From positions 206,284 through 270,283 of the forward strand of contig NZ_SMRP01000007.1 of the NCBI RefSeq assembly GCF_004353915.1: a stretch of DNA of 64,000 nucleotides, read 5' to 3'. This stretch comes from Paraburkholderia silviterrae (GTDB lineage: Bacteria; Pseudomonadota; Gammaproteobacteria; Burkholderiales; Burkholderiaceae). The notes under the pieces were generated by a model that did no database searches, was not told the DNA's origin, and was given only the letters and a program-made list of their open reading frames with translations. The translations under genes and the position numbers were made by a program. Within the stretch, counting starts at the first letter, position 1. Every line of letters begins with the position of its first letter. Positions 32,874 through 42,979 of this stretch are shown here, one piece after another.

Positions 32874-35429
32874 ATGGCTGAAGACACGTCCCCGCTCCCG
32901 TTCCCCGCGCAGTCTTTCTCGCTCGACGTGCTGCTCGAAAAGTACGCCAAAGGCGACGAGCAAAGCGCCGACGACATCTATCGCCGCGTCGCCCACGGCG
33001 TCGCGCAGGCCGAGCCGCCCGCGCTGCGCGCCGAGGTGGAGGCGCGCTTCGTCGAAAATCTGCGCCACGGCGCACTGGGCGCGGGCCGCATCATGAGCGC
33101 GGCGGGCGCCGGCATCGAGGCCACGCTCATCAACTGCTTCGTGCAGCCGGTGGGCGACAGCATCCAGGGCGTGGACGACGAAGGCCGCCCCGGCATCTAC
33201 GTCGCGCTCTTGCAGGCCGCCGAGACCATGCGGCGCGGCGGCGGTGTCGGCTACAACTTTTCGGCGATCCGTCCGCGCGGCGCGCACGTCAAATCGACGG
33301 GATCGAGCGCCTCCGGGCCATGCAGCTACATCGACGTATTCGACGCCTCGTGCCGCACCGTGGAGAGCGCGGGCTCGCGGCGCGGTGCGCAGATGGCCGT
33401 GCTCGACTGCGATCACCCCGACCTGCCCGAGTTCATCGAGGCCAAGCATTCGAAGGGACGCTGGAACAACTTCAATGTCTCGGTGGCGGTGACCGACGCG
33501 TTCATGCGCGCCGTCGAAAACGATGAAATCTGGCCGCTCGTGCATCGCGCCGAGCCCTCGCCCGCGCTGCGCGCGGCAGGCGACCTCAAGCAGCGCGAAG
33601 ACGGCCTGTGGGTCTACGCGGAAAAGCGTGCCCGCGCGCTGTGGGACACCATCATGCGCTCGACCTACGACATGGCCGAGCCGGGCGTGGTGTTCATCTC
33701 GCGCATGAACGAGGACAACAACCTGCGCGCGCTGGAAAGCATCCGCGCGACCAATCCATGCGGCGAGCAGCCCCTGCCCGCCTACGGCTGCTGCAATCTC
33801 GGCCCGCTCGATCTCACGCGCTTCGTGCGCGAGCCGTTCGCGCAGTTGCGCGGCGGCCAGCCCGCGTTCGACTGGGACGAGCTCGCCGCGCGCACCGCCA
33901 CCCAGGTGCGCTTTCTCGACGACGTGCTCGACGTCACGCTCTGGCCGCTGCCCGAGCAGCAGGCGGAGGCAGCAGCCAAACGGCGCATCGGCGTGGGCTT
34001 CACGGGCCTTGGCGACACGCTCGTGATGCTCGGCATCCGCTACAACTCGGAAGCAGGCTGCGAGTTCGGCGCGCGAGTGGGCCGCACGATGCGCGACGCG
34101 GCGTACCGCGCGTCGGTGGCGCTCGCGCGCGAGCGCGGCGCATTCCCCCTTTTCGACGCCAGCACGTATCTCGCTGCCGGCACCTTCGCCTCGCGCCTGC
34201 CCGAGGACCTGCAGGCCGAAATCCGCGTGCACGGCATCCGCAACAGCCATCTGCTCTCGATCGCGCCCACGGGCACCGTGAGCCTCGCGTTCGCCGACAA
34301 CGCCTCGAACGGCATCGAGCCCGCGTTCTCGTGGACCTACCAGCGCACGCGCCGCATGGCCGACGGCAGCAACGAGACCTTCACGGTCGAGGACCACGCG
34401 TGGCGCGTCTATCGCGAGCTGGGCGGCGACGTCAATGCGCTGCCCGGGTATTTCGTGAGCGCGCTGCAGATGAGCGCGCAGGAGCACGTGGCGATGATGG
34501 CGGCCGTGCAGCCGTTCGTGGACACCTCGATCTCGAAGACAGTGAACGTGCCCGCCGACTATCCGTTCGACGCCTTCGAGGACCTCTATCTCGACGCATG
34601 GCGGCGCGGGCTCAAGGGTCTCGCGACCTATCGGCCCAACGAGACGCTCGGCGCGGTGCTCAAGACGCTGCCCGCCGCCGGCGACGCGCTCGACGACGCC
34701 CAAAGCGACGCCCTGCTCGACCCCTTGCGCGTGGCGATCGACCATCGGCCCAAGGGCGAGTTGCCCGCCGTGATCGAGAAGATCGAATACCTCACGCAGA
34801 CGGGCAAGGTCTCGCTCTACGTGGCCGTCTCGTTCCTCGAAGTGACGGGCCAGGTGGGCGGCGAATCCATGACGATCGAGCGGCCTATCGAATTCTTCAT
34901 TCCCATCGGCCAGCGCGACGAGTCGCAGCAATGGATCACGGCGACGATGCGCTCGCTCTCCCTTGCTGCGCGCGGCGGCTTCGTCGCACGCAATCTGCAG
35001 GACTTGCGCAAGGTCTCGTGGGACCGCGGCCAGGTGCGCTACGGCGAGACCCAGCGGCTCGACGGCAAGCGCACGCCGCTGTGGCACGACTCCGAGGTGG
35101 CGGCCATCGCCTATGCGATCCAGCAGATCCTGCACCGGCGCGGCTTTCTGGATGCCGAGGGGCGCCAGGTGCCGTCGCGGTTGCTCGCACAGCGGCGCGC
35201 CGAAGTTGCCGCGCGCGCAGGCACAAGGCCAAGCGGCGACGCCGATGCCGCGACGCGCGCGGGCGACCGGGTGCTGGACGGCCCCAACGCCCTGCCCGCC
35301 GACGCGGCGCTCGCGGCGCCCCACGCCATGCTCGGCCGCAAATGCGGCTCGTGCGGCGCAAACGCGGTGATCCGGCGCGACGGCTGCGACTTCTGCACCG
35401 CGTGCGGGGAGATCGGGACCTGCGGCTAG
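32874..35429 (+). CDS. nrdJ: Adenosylcobalamin-dependent (class II) ribonucleotide reductase
   Basis: An 851-residue cytosolic enzyme that makes deoxyribonucleotides with a B12-derived thiyl radical, independent of oxygen. Active-site blocks are TNPCGEQPLPAYGCCNLG (the NPCGE Cys near 296) and RRIGVGFTGLGDTLVMLGI. The C-terminus ends in a zinc-ribbon type cluster, CGSCGANAV...CDFCTACG (about 826-848), which carries the redox cysteines. The ribosome site GAGAGG is 7 nt from the ATG. It would support DNA synthesis at low oxygen or when class I RNR is limited; no other nrd gene is present. Confidence 0.93.
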   Translation: MAEDTSPLPFPAQSFSLDVLLEKYAKGDEQSADDIYRRVAHGVAQAEPPALRAEVEARFVENLRHGALGAGRIMSAAGAGIEATLINCFVQPVGDSIQGVDDEGRPGIYVALLQAAETMRRGGGVGYNFSAIRPRGAHVKSTGSSASGPCSYIDVFDASCRTVESAGSRRGAQMAVLDCDHPDLPEFIEAKHSKGRWNNFNVSVAVTDAFMRAVENDEIWPLVHRAEPSPALRAAGDLKQREDGLWVYAEKRARALWDTIMRSTYDMAEPGVVFISRMNEDNNLRALESIRATNPCGEQPLPAYGCCNLGPLDLTRFVREPFAQLRGGQPAFDWDELAARTATQVRFLDDVLDVTLWPLPEQQAEAAAKRRIGVGFTGLGDTLVMLGIRYNSEAGCEFGARVGRTMRDAAYRASVALARERGAFPLFDASTYLAAGTFASRLPEDLQAEIRVHGIRNSHLLSIAPTGTVSLAFADNASNGIEPAFSWTYQRTRRMADGSNETFTVEDHAWRVYRELGGDVNALPGYFVSALQMSAQEHVAMMAAVQPFVDTSISKTVNVPADYPFDAFEDLYLDAWRRGLKGLATYRPNETLGAVLKTLPAAGDALDDAQSDALLDPLRVAIDHRPKGELPAVIEKIEYLTQTGKVSLYVAVSFLEVTGQVGGESMTIERPIEFFIPIGQRDESQQWITATMRSLSLAARGGFVARNLQDLRKVSWDRGQVRYGETQRLDGKRTPLWHDSEVAAIAYAIQQILHRRGFLDAEGRQVPSRLLAQRRAEVAARAGTRPSGDADAATRAGDRVLDGPNALPADAALAAPHAMLGRKCGSCGANAVIRRDGCDFCTACGEIGTCG

Positions 35430-35526
35430 CGGGGGGGAGGCCGCCGGCGTCAGACCTCGGGGGTTAGACCGACGGATAAATCTGGGCTAATCTCGTTAAA
35501 TCATAAGACTTGACTGAGGAGACTCC

Positions 35527-37416
35527 GTGCTCACGTCCGCCCAGGGCGACAGGGCCTGGACCATCGGCCTTGTGCGGCGCATTTACGTGCTCAGGACCCT
35601 CGGCTACGCGATGGGCACGCTCCCCATGCTGTCCTTGCTGCACCTGCAGCAAGCGCCGGCGTGGCTCCTCGCCGGCGTGCCTGCCGTCTGCCTCGTCTGG
35701 CCGCATCTCGCCTACTGGCTCGTGAGCCCTGCCATTGACGACGCGCCCCGTAGAGAGCGCTGGAACATGCTCGTCGATTCGGTCTTAGGCGGCTGGCTCA
35801 TCGTAGCCGTTCATTTCGAGCCCGTGGCGAGCGTCGTGATCCTGCTGATGTTTGCGCTCGACAACATGGCGATCGGCGGATGGCCGCTTTTCGTCGCCGG
35901 GCTGGGCGCCAGTGCTGCCGGTCTGGTGGCCGGAACGGCGACTTTTGGCATCGCCTTCTATCCCTTGAATATGCGGGTCGCGCCGGTCTGGCTGCCCATC
36001 ATCTTTGTCTATCCGCTGCTCTTCGCCAAAACGTCGCATGACGTCTCGGTGAAGCTGCTCGATCGCTCGCGCCGCATGCGCGAGCTGAGCGAATGCGACA
36101 GTCTGACCGGGCTCGCGAATCGTGCGGCGGTCAGCACGAGATTGCAGGCCCTGCTCGCGGCCCCCGGCCGCAACGGCGAATCCGTCCATGTCGTTTTCCT
36201 CGACCTCGATGCCTTCAAGACCGTCAACGATGCGCTCGGGCACTCCGTCGGCGATCTGTTGCTCGTCGAAGTCGCCGCGCGCCTGCGGGCCTGCACCCGC
36301 CCGGGCGACATCGTCGGCCGCTATGGCGGCGACGAGTTCATCATCGTGGCGCCTGGCAGGCGGGGCGACACGGCGCGCTTCGATCTGCCCGACGCCGTGC
36401 TCGCGGCGATGGCCAAGCCCGTGCTCATCGACGGGCATGAGCTCGTGGTCAGCGCGAGCGTCGGCGTCAGCGTGTTTCCCATGGATGCCTGCGATGCGCA
36501 AACGCTGATTCCGTGCGCGGACATGGCGATGTACGCGGCCAAGAATCGCGGCCGCAATTGCTGGGAGCGCTATCGGCCCGAGATGCGCGCGGACGCCGAC
36601 GCGAAGCTCATCCTCTCAGCACGTCTGAGAAGAGCGATCGAAGCAGGCATGCTGCGGCTGCATTACCAGCCACAGGTCGACATGCGCAATGGCCAGGTGC
36701 TTGGCGTCGAAGCGCTCGTGCGCTGGTACGACGAGATTTACGGCGAGATCGCGCCAGCGGAGTTCGTCCCGCTTGCGGAAAAGTCGGGATTCGTCGCGAA
36801 GCTCGGCGAATGGGTGCTGCAGGAGGCTTGCCGTCAGTCGGCCGTCTGGCGGCGCATGGGTATTGCACCCGGGCGCATATCGATCAATGTGTCGCCGCTG
36901 CAGTTGCAGCGCCCGAACATAGTGGAGACGTTTCAGGCCATCTTGCGCGAGACGGGCGTCGATCCGACGACACTCGAGCTCGAGGTCACCGAAACCGCGC
37001 TGATGCAGCAACCCGACATCGCCGTGCGCCGCCTTGACGAATTTCGCTGCGCCGGCATCAGCGTGTCGGTCGACGATTTCGGCATGGGCTACTCGAGCCT
37101 GAGCCAATTGCGGGCGTTGCCGGTCGATCGCATCAAGATCGACCGGGCGTTCGTGCGTTGCGTCGAGGAAAGCGACACCGGTGCGATCGTGAAGGCGATC
37201 GTCACGCTGGCGAAGGCGCTGGGCTTGTCCGTCATCGCTGAAGGCGTCGAGACGCTCGCGCAGCAGGAGTTTCTGCTCGCACTCGGCTGTGTGGAAGCCC
37301 AGGGCTTCCGTTTCAGCAAGCCGCTCGACGCCGAGAGCATCACGCGCGTGCTCGCCGACGGCGGCCCGCTGCCGCGGCCGTCGCGCACCACGCGCGGCGA
37401 TCAGGTCAGTGTCTGA
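35527..37416 (+). CDS. MASE2-GGDEF-EAL cyclic-di-GMP protein
   Basis: A 629-residue inner membrane signalling protein. An N-terminal MASE2-type sensor with about five to six membrane segments (1-165) is followed by a diguanylate cyclase domain with intact RYGGDEF (267-271). The EAL domain has the catalytic motif VEALVRW (Glu395), INVSPLQL, EVTETAL, VDDFGMGYSSL and AEGVETL. Both domains look catalytically complete. The start is a GTG at 35527 with GAGGAG about 6 nt upstream. Monocistronic and convergent with the LysR gene. The net effect on c-di-GMP cannot be predicted. Confidence 0.93.
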   Translation: MLTSAQGDRAWTIGLVRRIYVLRTLGYAMGTLPMLSLLHLQQAPAWLLAGVPAVCLVWPHLAYWLVSPAIDDAPRRERWNMLVDSVLGGWLIVAVHFEPVASVVILLMFALDNMAIGGWPLFVAGLGASAAGLVAGTATFGIAFYPLNMRVAPVWLPIIFVYPLLFAKTSHDVSVKLLDRSRRMRELSECDSLTGLANRAAVSTRLQALLAAPGRNGESVHVVFLDLDAFKTVNDALGHSVGDLLLVEVAARLRACTRPGDIVGRYGGDEFIIVAPGRRGDTARFDLPDAVLAAMAKPVLIDGHELVVSASVGVSVFPMDACDAQTLIPCADMAMYAAKNRGRNCWERYRPEMRADADAKLILSARLRRAIEAGMLRLHYQPQVDMRNGQVLGVEALVRWYDEIYGEIAPAEFVPLAEKSGFVAKLGEWVLQEACRQSAVWRRMGIAPGRISINVSPLQLQRPNIVETFQAILRETGVDPTTLELEVTETALMQQPDIAVRRLDEFRCAGISVSVDDFGMGYSSLSQLRALPVDRIKIDRAFVRCVEESDTGAIVKAIVTLAKALGLSVIAEGVETLAQQEFLLALGCVEAQGFRFSKPLDAESITRVLADGGPLPRPSRTTRGDQVSV

Positions 37417-37468
37417 GTCGCGCGCGGCACGGGCTGCGTTTCGCAAGGCCTGCTGATGCGCCGGCCCA

Positions 37469-38359
37469 CTACGGGCTAACGCGAGCCTGCAGCGCCAGAT
37501 ACTCCACGAACCCCTGCACGCTGGCGTCCTTCTCGCCCGCGCGCACCAGCTTGAGAACCTGCGATTCATAAGGATTGCTTGCGAGTGGCCTGAACACCGC
37601 ACGCTCTCCGCTCATGTTGCCGAGCGCGGCGGGAACGAGCGCGATGCCCATGCCGAACTCCACCATCGTCACCACGGTCTGCCAAAGCCTCGCCTCGTGA
37701 CGGATCTGCGGGCTGAAGCCGGCCTCCACACAGGTCGCGATGATCTGATCGTGATAATGCGGCGAGACCGAGCGCGGAAACAGGATGAATGGCTCGCGCG
37801 CGAGCGTGGCGAGCTCGATGCGCCTGCGGCGCGCGAAGCGGTGCCCCGCCGGCAGGCAGCAGAGAAACGGCTCGGAAAATAGCGGCTCGGAGTGCACCTC
37901 GGCAGGAAACCGCCCCCAGTGCGCAAAGCCCAGATCGATCTGCAAACGCTGCAGCGCATGCACCTGCTCGATGGTGTTCATCTCGCGCAGCACGACCTCC
38001 ACGGCGGGGTGCTCGGCCTCGAAGCGCCGCACCGCCTCGGGCAGCCCGCGATAGAGCATCGAGTTCACGAAGCCGATGCGCAGCCGCCCCGCGAGCCCAT
38101 GCGCCGAGCGCGCCGCGATGCGCCGCACCTCCTCGGCCTGCTCCAGCAGCCGCCGCGCCTCTTCGAGCAGCACGAAGCCCGCGTTCGTGAGCGCGACGGC
38201 CTTGTTGGTGCGCTCGAGCAACTGCACGCCCAGTTGCTCTTCGAACTTGCGGATGTCGAAGCTCAGCGCGGGCTGCGAAATGAACAGCCGCCGCGCCGCG
38301 CGCCCGAAGTGCAGTTCCTCGGCCACGGCCACGAAATAGCGCAATTGCTTGAGTTCCAT
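37469..38359 (-). CDS. LysR-family regulator of the adjacent acyl-CoA/CoA-transferase operon
   Basis: A 296-residue DNA-binding regulator. The winged helix-turn-helix is at residues 1-60 (MELKQLRYFVAVAEELHFGR, then ISQPALSFDIRKFEEQLG), followed by a substrate-binding domain with FPRSVSPHYHDQI. It resembles the BenM/CatR-type group of aromatic and organic acid regulators. GGAGA is 9 nt before the ATG. It is divergent from the acyl-CoA dehydrogenase operon, and the shared region has a T-N11-A dyad, so it very likely controls that operon in response to a pathway metabolite. Confidence 0.9.
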   Translation of the reverse strand: MELKQLRYFVAVAEELHFGRAARRLFISQPALSFDIRKFEEQLGVQLLERTNKAVALTNAGFVLLEEARRLLEQAEEVRRIAARSAHGLAGRLRIGFVNSMLYRGLPEAVRRFEAEHPAVEVVLREMNTIEQVHALQRLQIDLGFAHWGRFPAEVHSEPLFSEPFLCCLPAGHRFARRRRIELATLAREPFILFPRSVSPHYHDQIIATCVEAGFSPQIRHEARLWQTVVTMVEFGMGIALVPAALGNMSGERAVFRPLASNPYESQVLKLVRAGEKDASVQGFVEYLALQARVSP

Positions 38360-38403
38360 CGCAGTGTCTCCATGCGGTTTTGTCGTCTGCCCGATGTCGT
38401 TAT

Positions 38404-38422
38404 CGATAGATGCTGCTTATCG
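38404..38422. promoter_or_regulatory. LysR-type binding site candidate
   Basis: CGATA-N9-TATCG is an interrupted dyad that contains the T-N11-A pattern (T38407, A38419) typical of LysR regulators. It lies between the divergent LysR and acyl-CoA dehydrogenase genes. Confidence 0.5.
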
Positions 38423-38545
38423 TACAGGACATCGTTTGTATTGGACCGTTATCGTCGCCCTGCCTAAGCTTGGCCCTTGAGCTGGGACCCATTGTCGCGC
38501 CTGAGCGCGCAGATCCGAACAAACCCTAAGGCTGGAGACACCCCC

Positions 38546-40306
38546 ATGAGCGATCTTTCCACCGTCGCCGCGCAGGCAGACGGCTCGGCCAATATTCCCG
38601 ACAGCCGCGGCATCAACTTCTTTACGAGTGACCCCGGTCTGGCCCCGCTGCTGCGCAGCTATCTCGGCGATGCCGCCTACGCCGCCATCGCACCCCAACT
38701 CGTCACGCTCGGCCAGCGCGCCTCGGACGAGCTCGATGCGCTGGCGCTCGCCGCCGACCACAATCCGCCCACGCTCAAGCAGCGCACGCGCCGCGGCGAG
38801 CCGCTCCAGAGCCTCGAAAAGCACCCCGACTACGTCGCGCTCGAGCGCGTCGCCTACGCCGAGCTCGGCCTCGCGGCGATGAGCCATCGCGAGAACGCGC
38901 CCGCGCCGCTCGTGAAATACGCGCTCACCTATCTGTTCGTCCAGGCGGAGTTCGGGTTGTGCTGCCCCGTGAGCATGACCGACTCGCTCACGCGCACGTT
39001 GCGCCGCTTCGGCTCGCCCGAGCTCGTCGCGCGCTATCTGCCGATGCTCGCGTCGCAAGACTTCGACACGCTCTATCAGGGCGCGATGTTCATGACCGAG
39101 CAGGCCGCGGGCTCGGACGTCGCACGCATCGCCACGCGCGCGGTCAGGGAGCGTGGCGCGAACGGCGAAGACGTCTGGCGCCTCTACGGCGACAAATGGT
39201 TCTGCTCGAACGCCGACGCCGATCTCGCGATGGTGCTCGCGCGCCCCGACGACGCGCCCCCGGGCATCAAGGGCCTCGCGCTCTTTCTGCTGCCGAAGAC
39301 GCGGCCCGACGGCACGCGCAACAGCTATCGCATCGTGCGCCTCAAGGACAAGCTCGGCAGCCGCTCGATGGCGAGCGGCGAGATCGTGCTCGAAGGCGCG
39401 CAGGCGTATCTGATTGGCGAAGTGGGCCGCGGCTTTCATCAGATGGCGGACATGATCAACATGTCGCGTCTGTCGAACGGCGTGCGCGCGGCGGGCCTCA
39501 TGCGCCGAGCGCTCACGGAAGCGCTGCACGTGGCGCGCCATCGCGAAGCGTTCGGCCGCAAGCTGATCGAGATGCCGCTGATGCAGCGCCAACTGCTCAA
39601 GATGATGCTGCCCGCCGAGCAGGCGCGCACGATGTTCATGCAGATCGCGACACTGCTCGCGCGCGCCGACCGCGGCGACGAACTTGCGGCGAAGTGCGTG
39701 CGTATCCTCACGCCGCTCATCAAGTTCCGCGCGTGCCGCGATGCGCGCCGCGTGACCGGCGACGCCATGGAAGTGCGCGGCGGCGTGGGCTATATCGAGG
39801 AATGGAGCGACCCGCGCCTCGTGCGCGACGCGCATCTGGGCTCGATCTGGGAAGGCACGAGCAACATCGTCGCGCTCGACGTCGCGCGCGCGGCCAAACG
39901 CGAAGGCGCGCTCGATGCGCTCGCGCGCTACGTGCGTGCACAGCTCGCCGAAGCGGGCCTGCCCGAGGCAAGCGCGGCGCTGCTGCGCGCCGCCTTCGAA
40001 CGCGCGGGCGCGGCGCTCGAAAGCGTGGCCGAATGCGGCCGCGACGAGTCGGTGCGCCAGGCCGCGAGCGCGCTCTATCACGCCACCACGGCCGCCTTCA
40101 TGGCGTGCGAGGCCGCGCAAGTCTCGCGCGGCGCGCAGGACTACCGGCGCCTCGCGCTCGCGCACCTGATCGTGCGCCACAAGCTGCTGCCGCGCGATCC
40201 GCTCGCGCTCGACGAACGCGACGCCGACGCCGCGCAACTGCGCGCACTCGTAGACGAACAACCGCTGCCGCTCGCTGACGCAATGAAGCTGCTGCCCGCA
40301 CAGTGA
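38546..40306 (+). CDS. AidB-like acyl-CoA dehydrogenase
   Basis: A 586-residue flavoprotein of the acyl-CoA dehydrogenase superfamily in its large AidB-like branch. Visible blocks are MTEQAAGSDVA in the flavin region, AMEVRGGVGYIEEWSDPRLV with the glutamate near the catalytic position, and GSIWEGTSNIVALDVARA. The additional C-terminal helical part (about 460-586) is normal for this branch. The ATG at 38546 follows GGAGAC by about 9 nt. It is 10 bases from the CoA-transferase gene, so both probably act on the same acid: activation to a CoA ester, then oxidation. Confidence 0.88.
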   Translation: MSDLSTVAAQADGSANIPDSRGINFFTSDPGLAPLLRSYLGDAAYAAIAPQLVTLGQRASDELDALALAADHNPPTLKQRTRRGEPLQSLEKHPDYVALERVAYAELGLAAMSHRENAPAPLVKYALTYLFVQAEFGLCCPVSMTDSLTRTLRRFGSPELVARYLPMLASQDFDTLYQGAMFMTEQAAGSDVARIATRAVRERGANGEDVWRLYGDKWFCSNADADLAMVLARPDDAPPGIKGLALFLLPKTRPDGTRNSYRIVRLKDKLGSRSMASGEIVLEGAQAYLIGEVGRGFHQMADMINMSRLSNGVRAAGLMRRALTEALHVARHREAFGRKLIEMPLMQRQLLKMMLPAEQARTMFMQIATLLARADRGDELAAKCVRILTPLIKFRACRDARRVTGDAMEVRGGVGYIEEWSDPRLVRDAHLGSIWEGTSNIVALDVARAAKREGALDALARYVRAQLAEAGLPEASAALLRAAFERAGAALESVAECGRDESVRQAASALYHATTAAFMACEAAQVSRGAQDYRRLALAHLIVRHKLLPRDPLALDERDADAAQLRALVDEQPLPLADAMKLLPAQ

Positions 40307-40316
40307 GGCCCGCGCA

Positions 40317-41537
40317 ATGAGCATTCATCAGATATCCGAAGCATCGGCATCGAGCAAGGTCAACGGCGCGCTGCATGGCCTGCGCGTGATCGACCTGAGC
40401 CGCGTGCTGGGCGGCCCGTACTGCACGCAGGCGCTCGCCGACCACGGCGCCGAGGTCATCAAGCTGGAGCCACCCGTTGGCGACGAAACGCGCGGCTGGG
40501 GCCCGCCCTTTCTCGACGAGACCGCCTGGTATTACGTGGGCGTGAACCGCAACAAGCAAGGCATTGCCGTGGACCTGTCGCGCGACGAGGGCCGCGCGAT
40601 TCTCTGGCAACTGCTCGAAGGCGCCGACGTCCTCGTCGAGAATTTCAAGCCCGGCACGCTCGCGCGCTGGGGCATGGATTACGAACGCGATCTCAAGCCG
40701 CGCTTTCCCCGCCTGATCCATTGCGCGATTTCCGGCTTCGGTCCCGATGGCCCGCTCGGCGGCCTGCCCGGCTACGACGCCGTGATCCAGGCGATGGCCG
40801 GCCTCATGAGCGTGAACGGCGAAAGCGACGGACCCGCGCTGCGCATCGGCCTGCCGATCGTCGACATGGTCACGGGCCTGAATGCGCTTGCCGGCATCCT
40901 GCTCGCGCTCGCGGAGCGCGAAAAGAGCGGCTTGGGCCAGTCGGTCGACATCGCGCTTTACGACTGCGGCGTCTCGCTGCTGCATCCGCATCTGCCGAAC
41001 TTCTTCGGCAACGGACGCACGCCGCAGCGCAGCGGCAACGCGCATCCGAACATCGCCCCCTACGACAGCTACGCGACCGGCACTGCGCCCATCTTCCTCG
41101 CCGTGGGCAACGACCGGCAGTTCGCGAAGCTCTGCGCGCATCTGGGCGTGCCCGAGCTCGCCGACGACGCGCGCTACGCCGACAACCGCAGCCGCTGCGC
41201 ACATCGGCCCGAGTTGAAGGCGGCGCTCGAAGCACGGCTCGCGCAGCATGAGTGCGAGCCGCTCGCGCGCGATCTGATCGCCGCGGGCGTACCGTGCGGC
41301 CCCGTGCAGACGGTCGATGCCGTGGTCGCCCATCCGCACACGCACCATCGCCGCATGCTCGTCGAGATGGACGGCTATCGGGGCACGGGCGCGCCCGTCA
41401 AGCTCTCGCGCACCCCGGCCACCTATCGCACGCCGCCGCCCGCGCTCGGCGGCGACACACGCGCGGTGCTCGACGCGCTCGGCATCGATGCCGCCACCCA
41501 GCAGAAGCTTTTCGATGCGGGGGTGGTGAAGGGATGA
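40317..41537 (+). CDS. Family III (CaiB/BaiF) CoA-transferase
   Basis: A 406-residue cytosolic CoA-transferase. The family III pattern is clear: LRVIDLSRVLGGPYCTQALA, GAEVIKLEPPVGDETRGWGP, NFKPGTLARWG, and GLPIVDMVTGLNA with the catalytic Asp. Such enzymes move CoA between carboxylates such as carnitine, oxalate, succinate or methylated dicarboxylates. The ATG follows GAGG by 9 nt and stands 10 bases after the acyl-CoA dehydrogenase stop. With the MHS permease downstream it suggests import and CoA activation of a small acid. Substrate unknown. Confidence 0.92.
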   Translation: MSIHQISEASASSKVNGALHGLRVIDLSRVLGGPYCTQALADHGAEVIKLEPPVGDETRGWGPPFLDETAWYYVGVNRNKQGIAVDLSRDEGRAILWQLLEGADVLVENFKPGTLARWGMDYERDLKPRFPRLIHCAISGFGPDGPLGGLPGYDAVIQAMAGLMSVNGESDGPALRIGLPIVDMVTGLNALAGILLALAEREKSGLGQSVDIALYDCGVSLLHPHLPNFFGNGRTPQRSGNAHPNIAPYDSYATGTAPIFLAVGNDRQFAKLCAHLGVPELADDARYADNRSRCAHRPELKAALEARLAQHECEPLARDLIAAGVPCGPVQTVDAVVAHPHTHHRRMLVEMDGYRGTGAPVKLSRTPATYRTPPPALGGDTRAVLDALGIDAATQQKLFDAGVVKG

Positions 41538-41621
41538 AACGCTGGCCGCAGTCAGGACGCGACATCAATCGATAGAAGACTGGCTCAAGCCGGCTCGACC
41601 CAAAGAACTTAGGAGACAAGC

Positions 41622-42929
41622 ATGACGAGCATTTCCACGCGCCAGCCCGCGCGCGCTTCGCTGGCCGCCTTCGTCGGCACCACGATCGAGTGGTACGACT
41701 TCTATATCTACGCCACCGCAGCCGCGCTCATCTTCGGCAAATTGTTCTTCCCGTCGAACGAGCCCTTCTACAGCACGCTCGCTTCGTTCGGCACCTTCGC
41801 CGTGGGGTTTTTCGCGCGGCCGCTCGGCGGGCTCGTGTTCGGGCATCTGGGCGACCGCATCGGCCGCAAGAAGGCTCTGGTCGCCACGCTTTCGATCATG
41901 GGCGTGGGCACCGTGGGCATCGGCTTTCTGCCCACTTACGCCAGCGCGGGCGCACTCGCGCCGGCCCTGCTGGTCGCGCTGCGCATTGCGCAGGGCATCG
42001 CCATCGGCGGCGAATGGGGCGGCGCAGTGTTGATGGCGGGCGAGCATGCGCCGAAAGAAAAGCGCACGTTCCTCGCCTCGTTCGCACAACTGGGCAGTCC
42101 CGCGGGTCTGATCCTCGCGCTGCTCGCGTTTCGCAGCGTCGCGCATCTGGACCACGCCGCGCTCTTTTCCTGGGGCTGGCGTCTGCCGTTCATCGCGAGC
42201 GCGGTGTTGCTCGTAGTGGGCCTGCTGATCCGCTCGGGCGTGAGCGAATCGCCCGAGTTCGAGGCGCTCAAGACCCAGCGCCGCACAGCCGCGCTGCCGA
42301 TCCTCGAGGTGCTGCGCGACAGCTGGCGCGTCGTGCTGCTGTGTCTGGGCGCCAACGTGATCGGCGTGGCGGGTGCGTGGTTCGTCAACACCTTCATGCT
42401 CAACTACACGACGCAGACGCTCGGCCTCGACCGCGCACTGATTCTCGACTGCCTGTTCGTCGTCGCCTTCATCCAGCTCTTCACGCAGCTCGCCTCGGCC
42501 TGGTTCGCGCAGCGCGTGGGCGCGGGCCGCTTCCTCACGTTCGCGGCTGGGCTGGCGATGCTCTCGCCCTGGCCGATGTTCGTGCTGGTTTCGACCGGCA
42601 AGCCGGCCGCCATCGTGATCGGCATCGCCATCGCCGTGATGTGCATGTCGAGCTCGTATGCGGTGATGGCGGGTTTCATGACGAATGCCTTCCCGGTGCG
42701 CGTGCGCTATTCGGCTATTTCGATCTCCTACCAATGCTGCGCGGCACTCGCGGGCGGCCTCACGCCGCTGGTCGGCACGCTGCTCGCACACGATTTCCCC
42801 GGGCAATGGTGGCCGCTGGCGCTCTTCTATAGCGCGCTTTCAGCCGTGTCGCTCGTGTGCATCACGGTGCTGCAACGCAGGCAGCCTACGGCAGCGGCAA
42901 CGGATGTGGCCATCGCGTTGACCGAATAA
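41622..42929 (+). CDS. MHS-family MFS transporter (metabolite:H+ symporter)
   Basis: A 435-residue inner membrane carrier with 12 segments in the metabolite:H+ symporter branch (ProP, ShiA, KgtP). The opening VGTTIEWYDFYIYATAAALI and the RPLGGLVFGHLGDRIGRKKA loop are diagnostic. The ribosome site AGGAGA is about 6 nt from the ATG. It is the third gene after the dehydrogenase and CoA-transferase, with an 84-base gap, so it likely imports the operon's substrate, a dicarboxylate or betaine-like acid by family analogy. Confidence 0.92.
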   Translation: MTSISTRQPARASLAAFVGTTIEWYDFYIYATAAALIFGKLFFPSNEPFYSTLASFGTFAVGFFARPLGGLVFGHLGDRIGRKKALVATLSIMGVGTVGIGFLPTYASAGALAPALLVALRIAQGIAIGGEWGGAVLMAGEHAPKEKRTFLASFAQLGSPAGLILALLAFRSVAHLDHAALFSWGWRLPFIASAVLLVVGLLIRSGVSESPEFEALKTQRRTAALPILEVLRDSWRVVLLCLGANVIGVAGAWFVNTFMLNYTTQTLGLDRALILDCLFVVAFIQLFTQLASAWFAQRVGAGRFLTFAAGLAMLSPWPMFVLVSTGKPAAIVIGIAIAVMCMSSSYAVMAGFMTNAFPVRVRYSAISISYQCCAALAGGLTPLVGTLLAHDFPGQWWPLALFYSALSAVSLVCITVLQRRQPTAAATDVAIALTE

Positions 42930-42979
42930 GGCGCGAGGCAAATGCGAACCAGGCGCACCCCGTGCGCGCCGCGGCCCGC

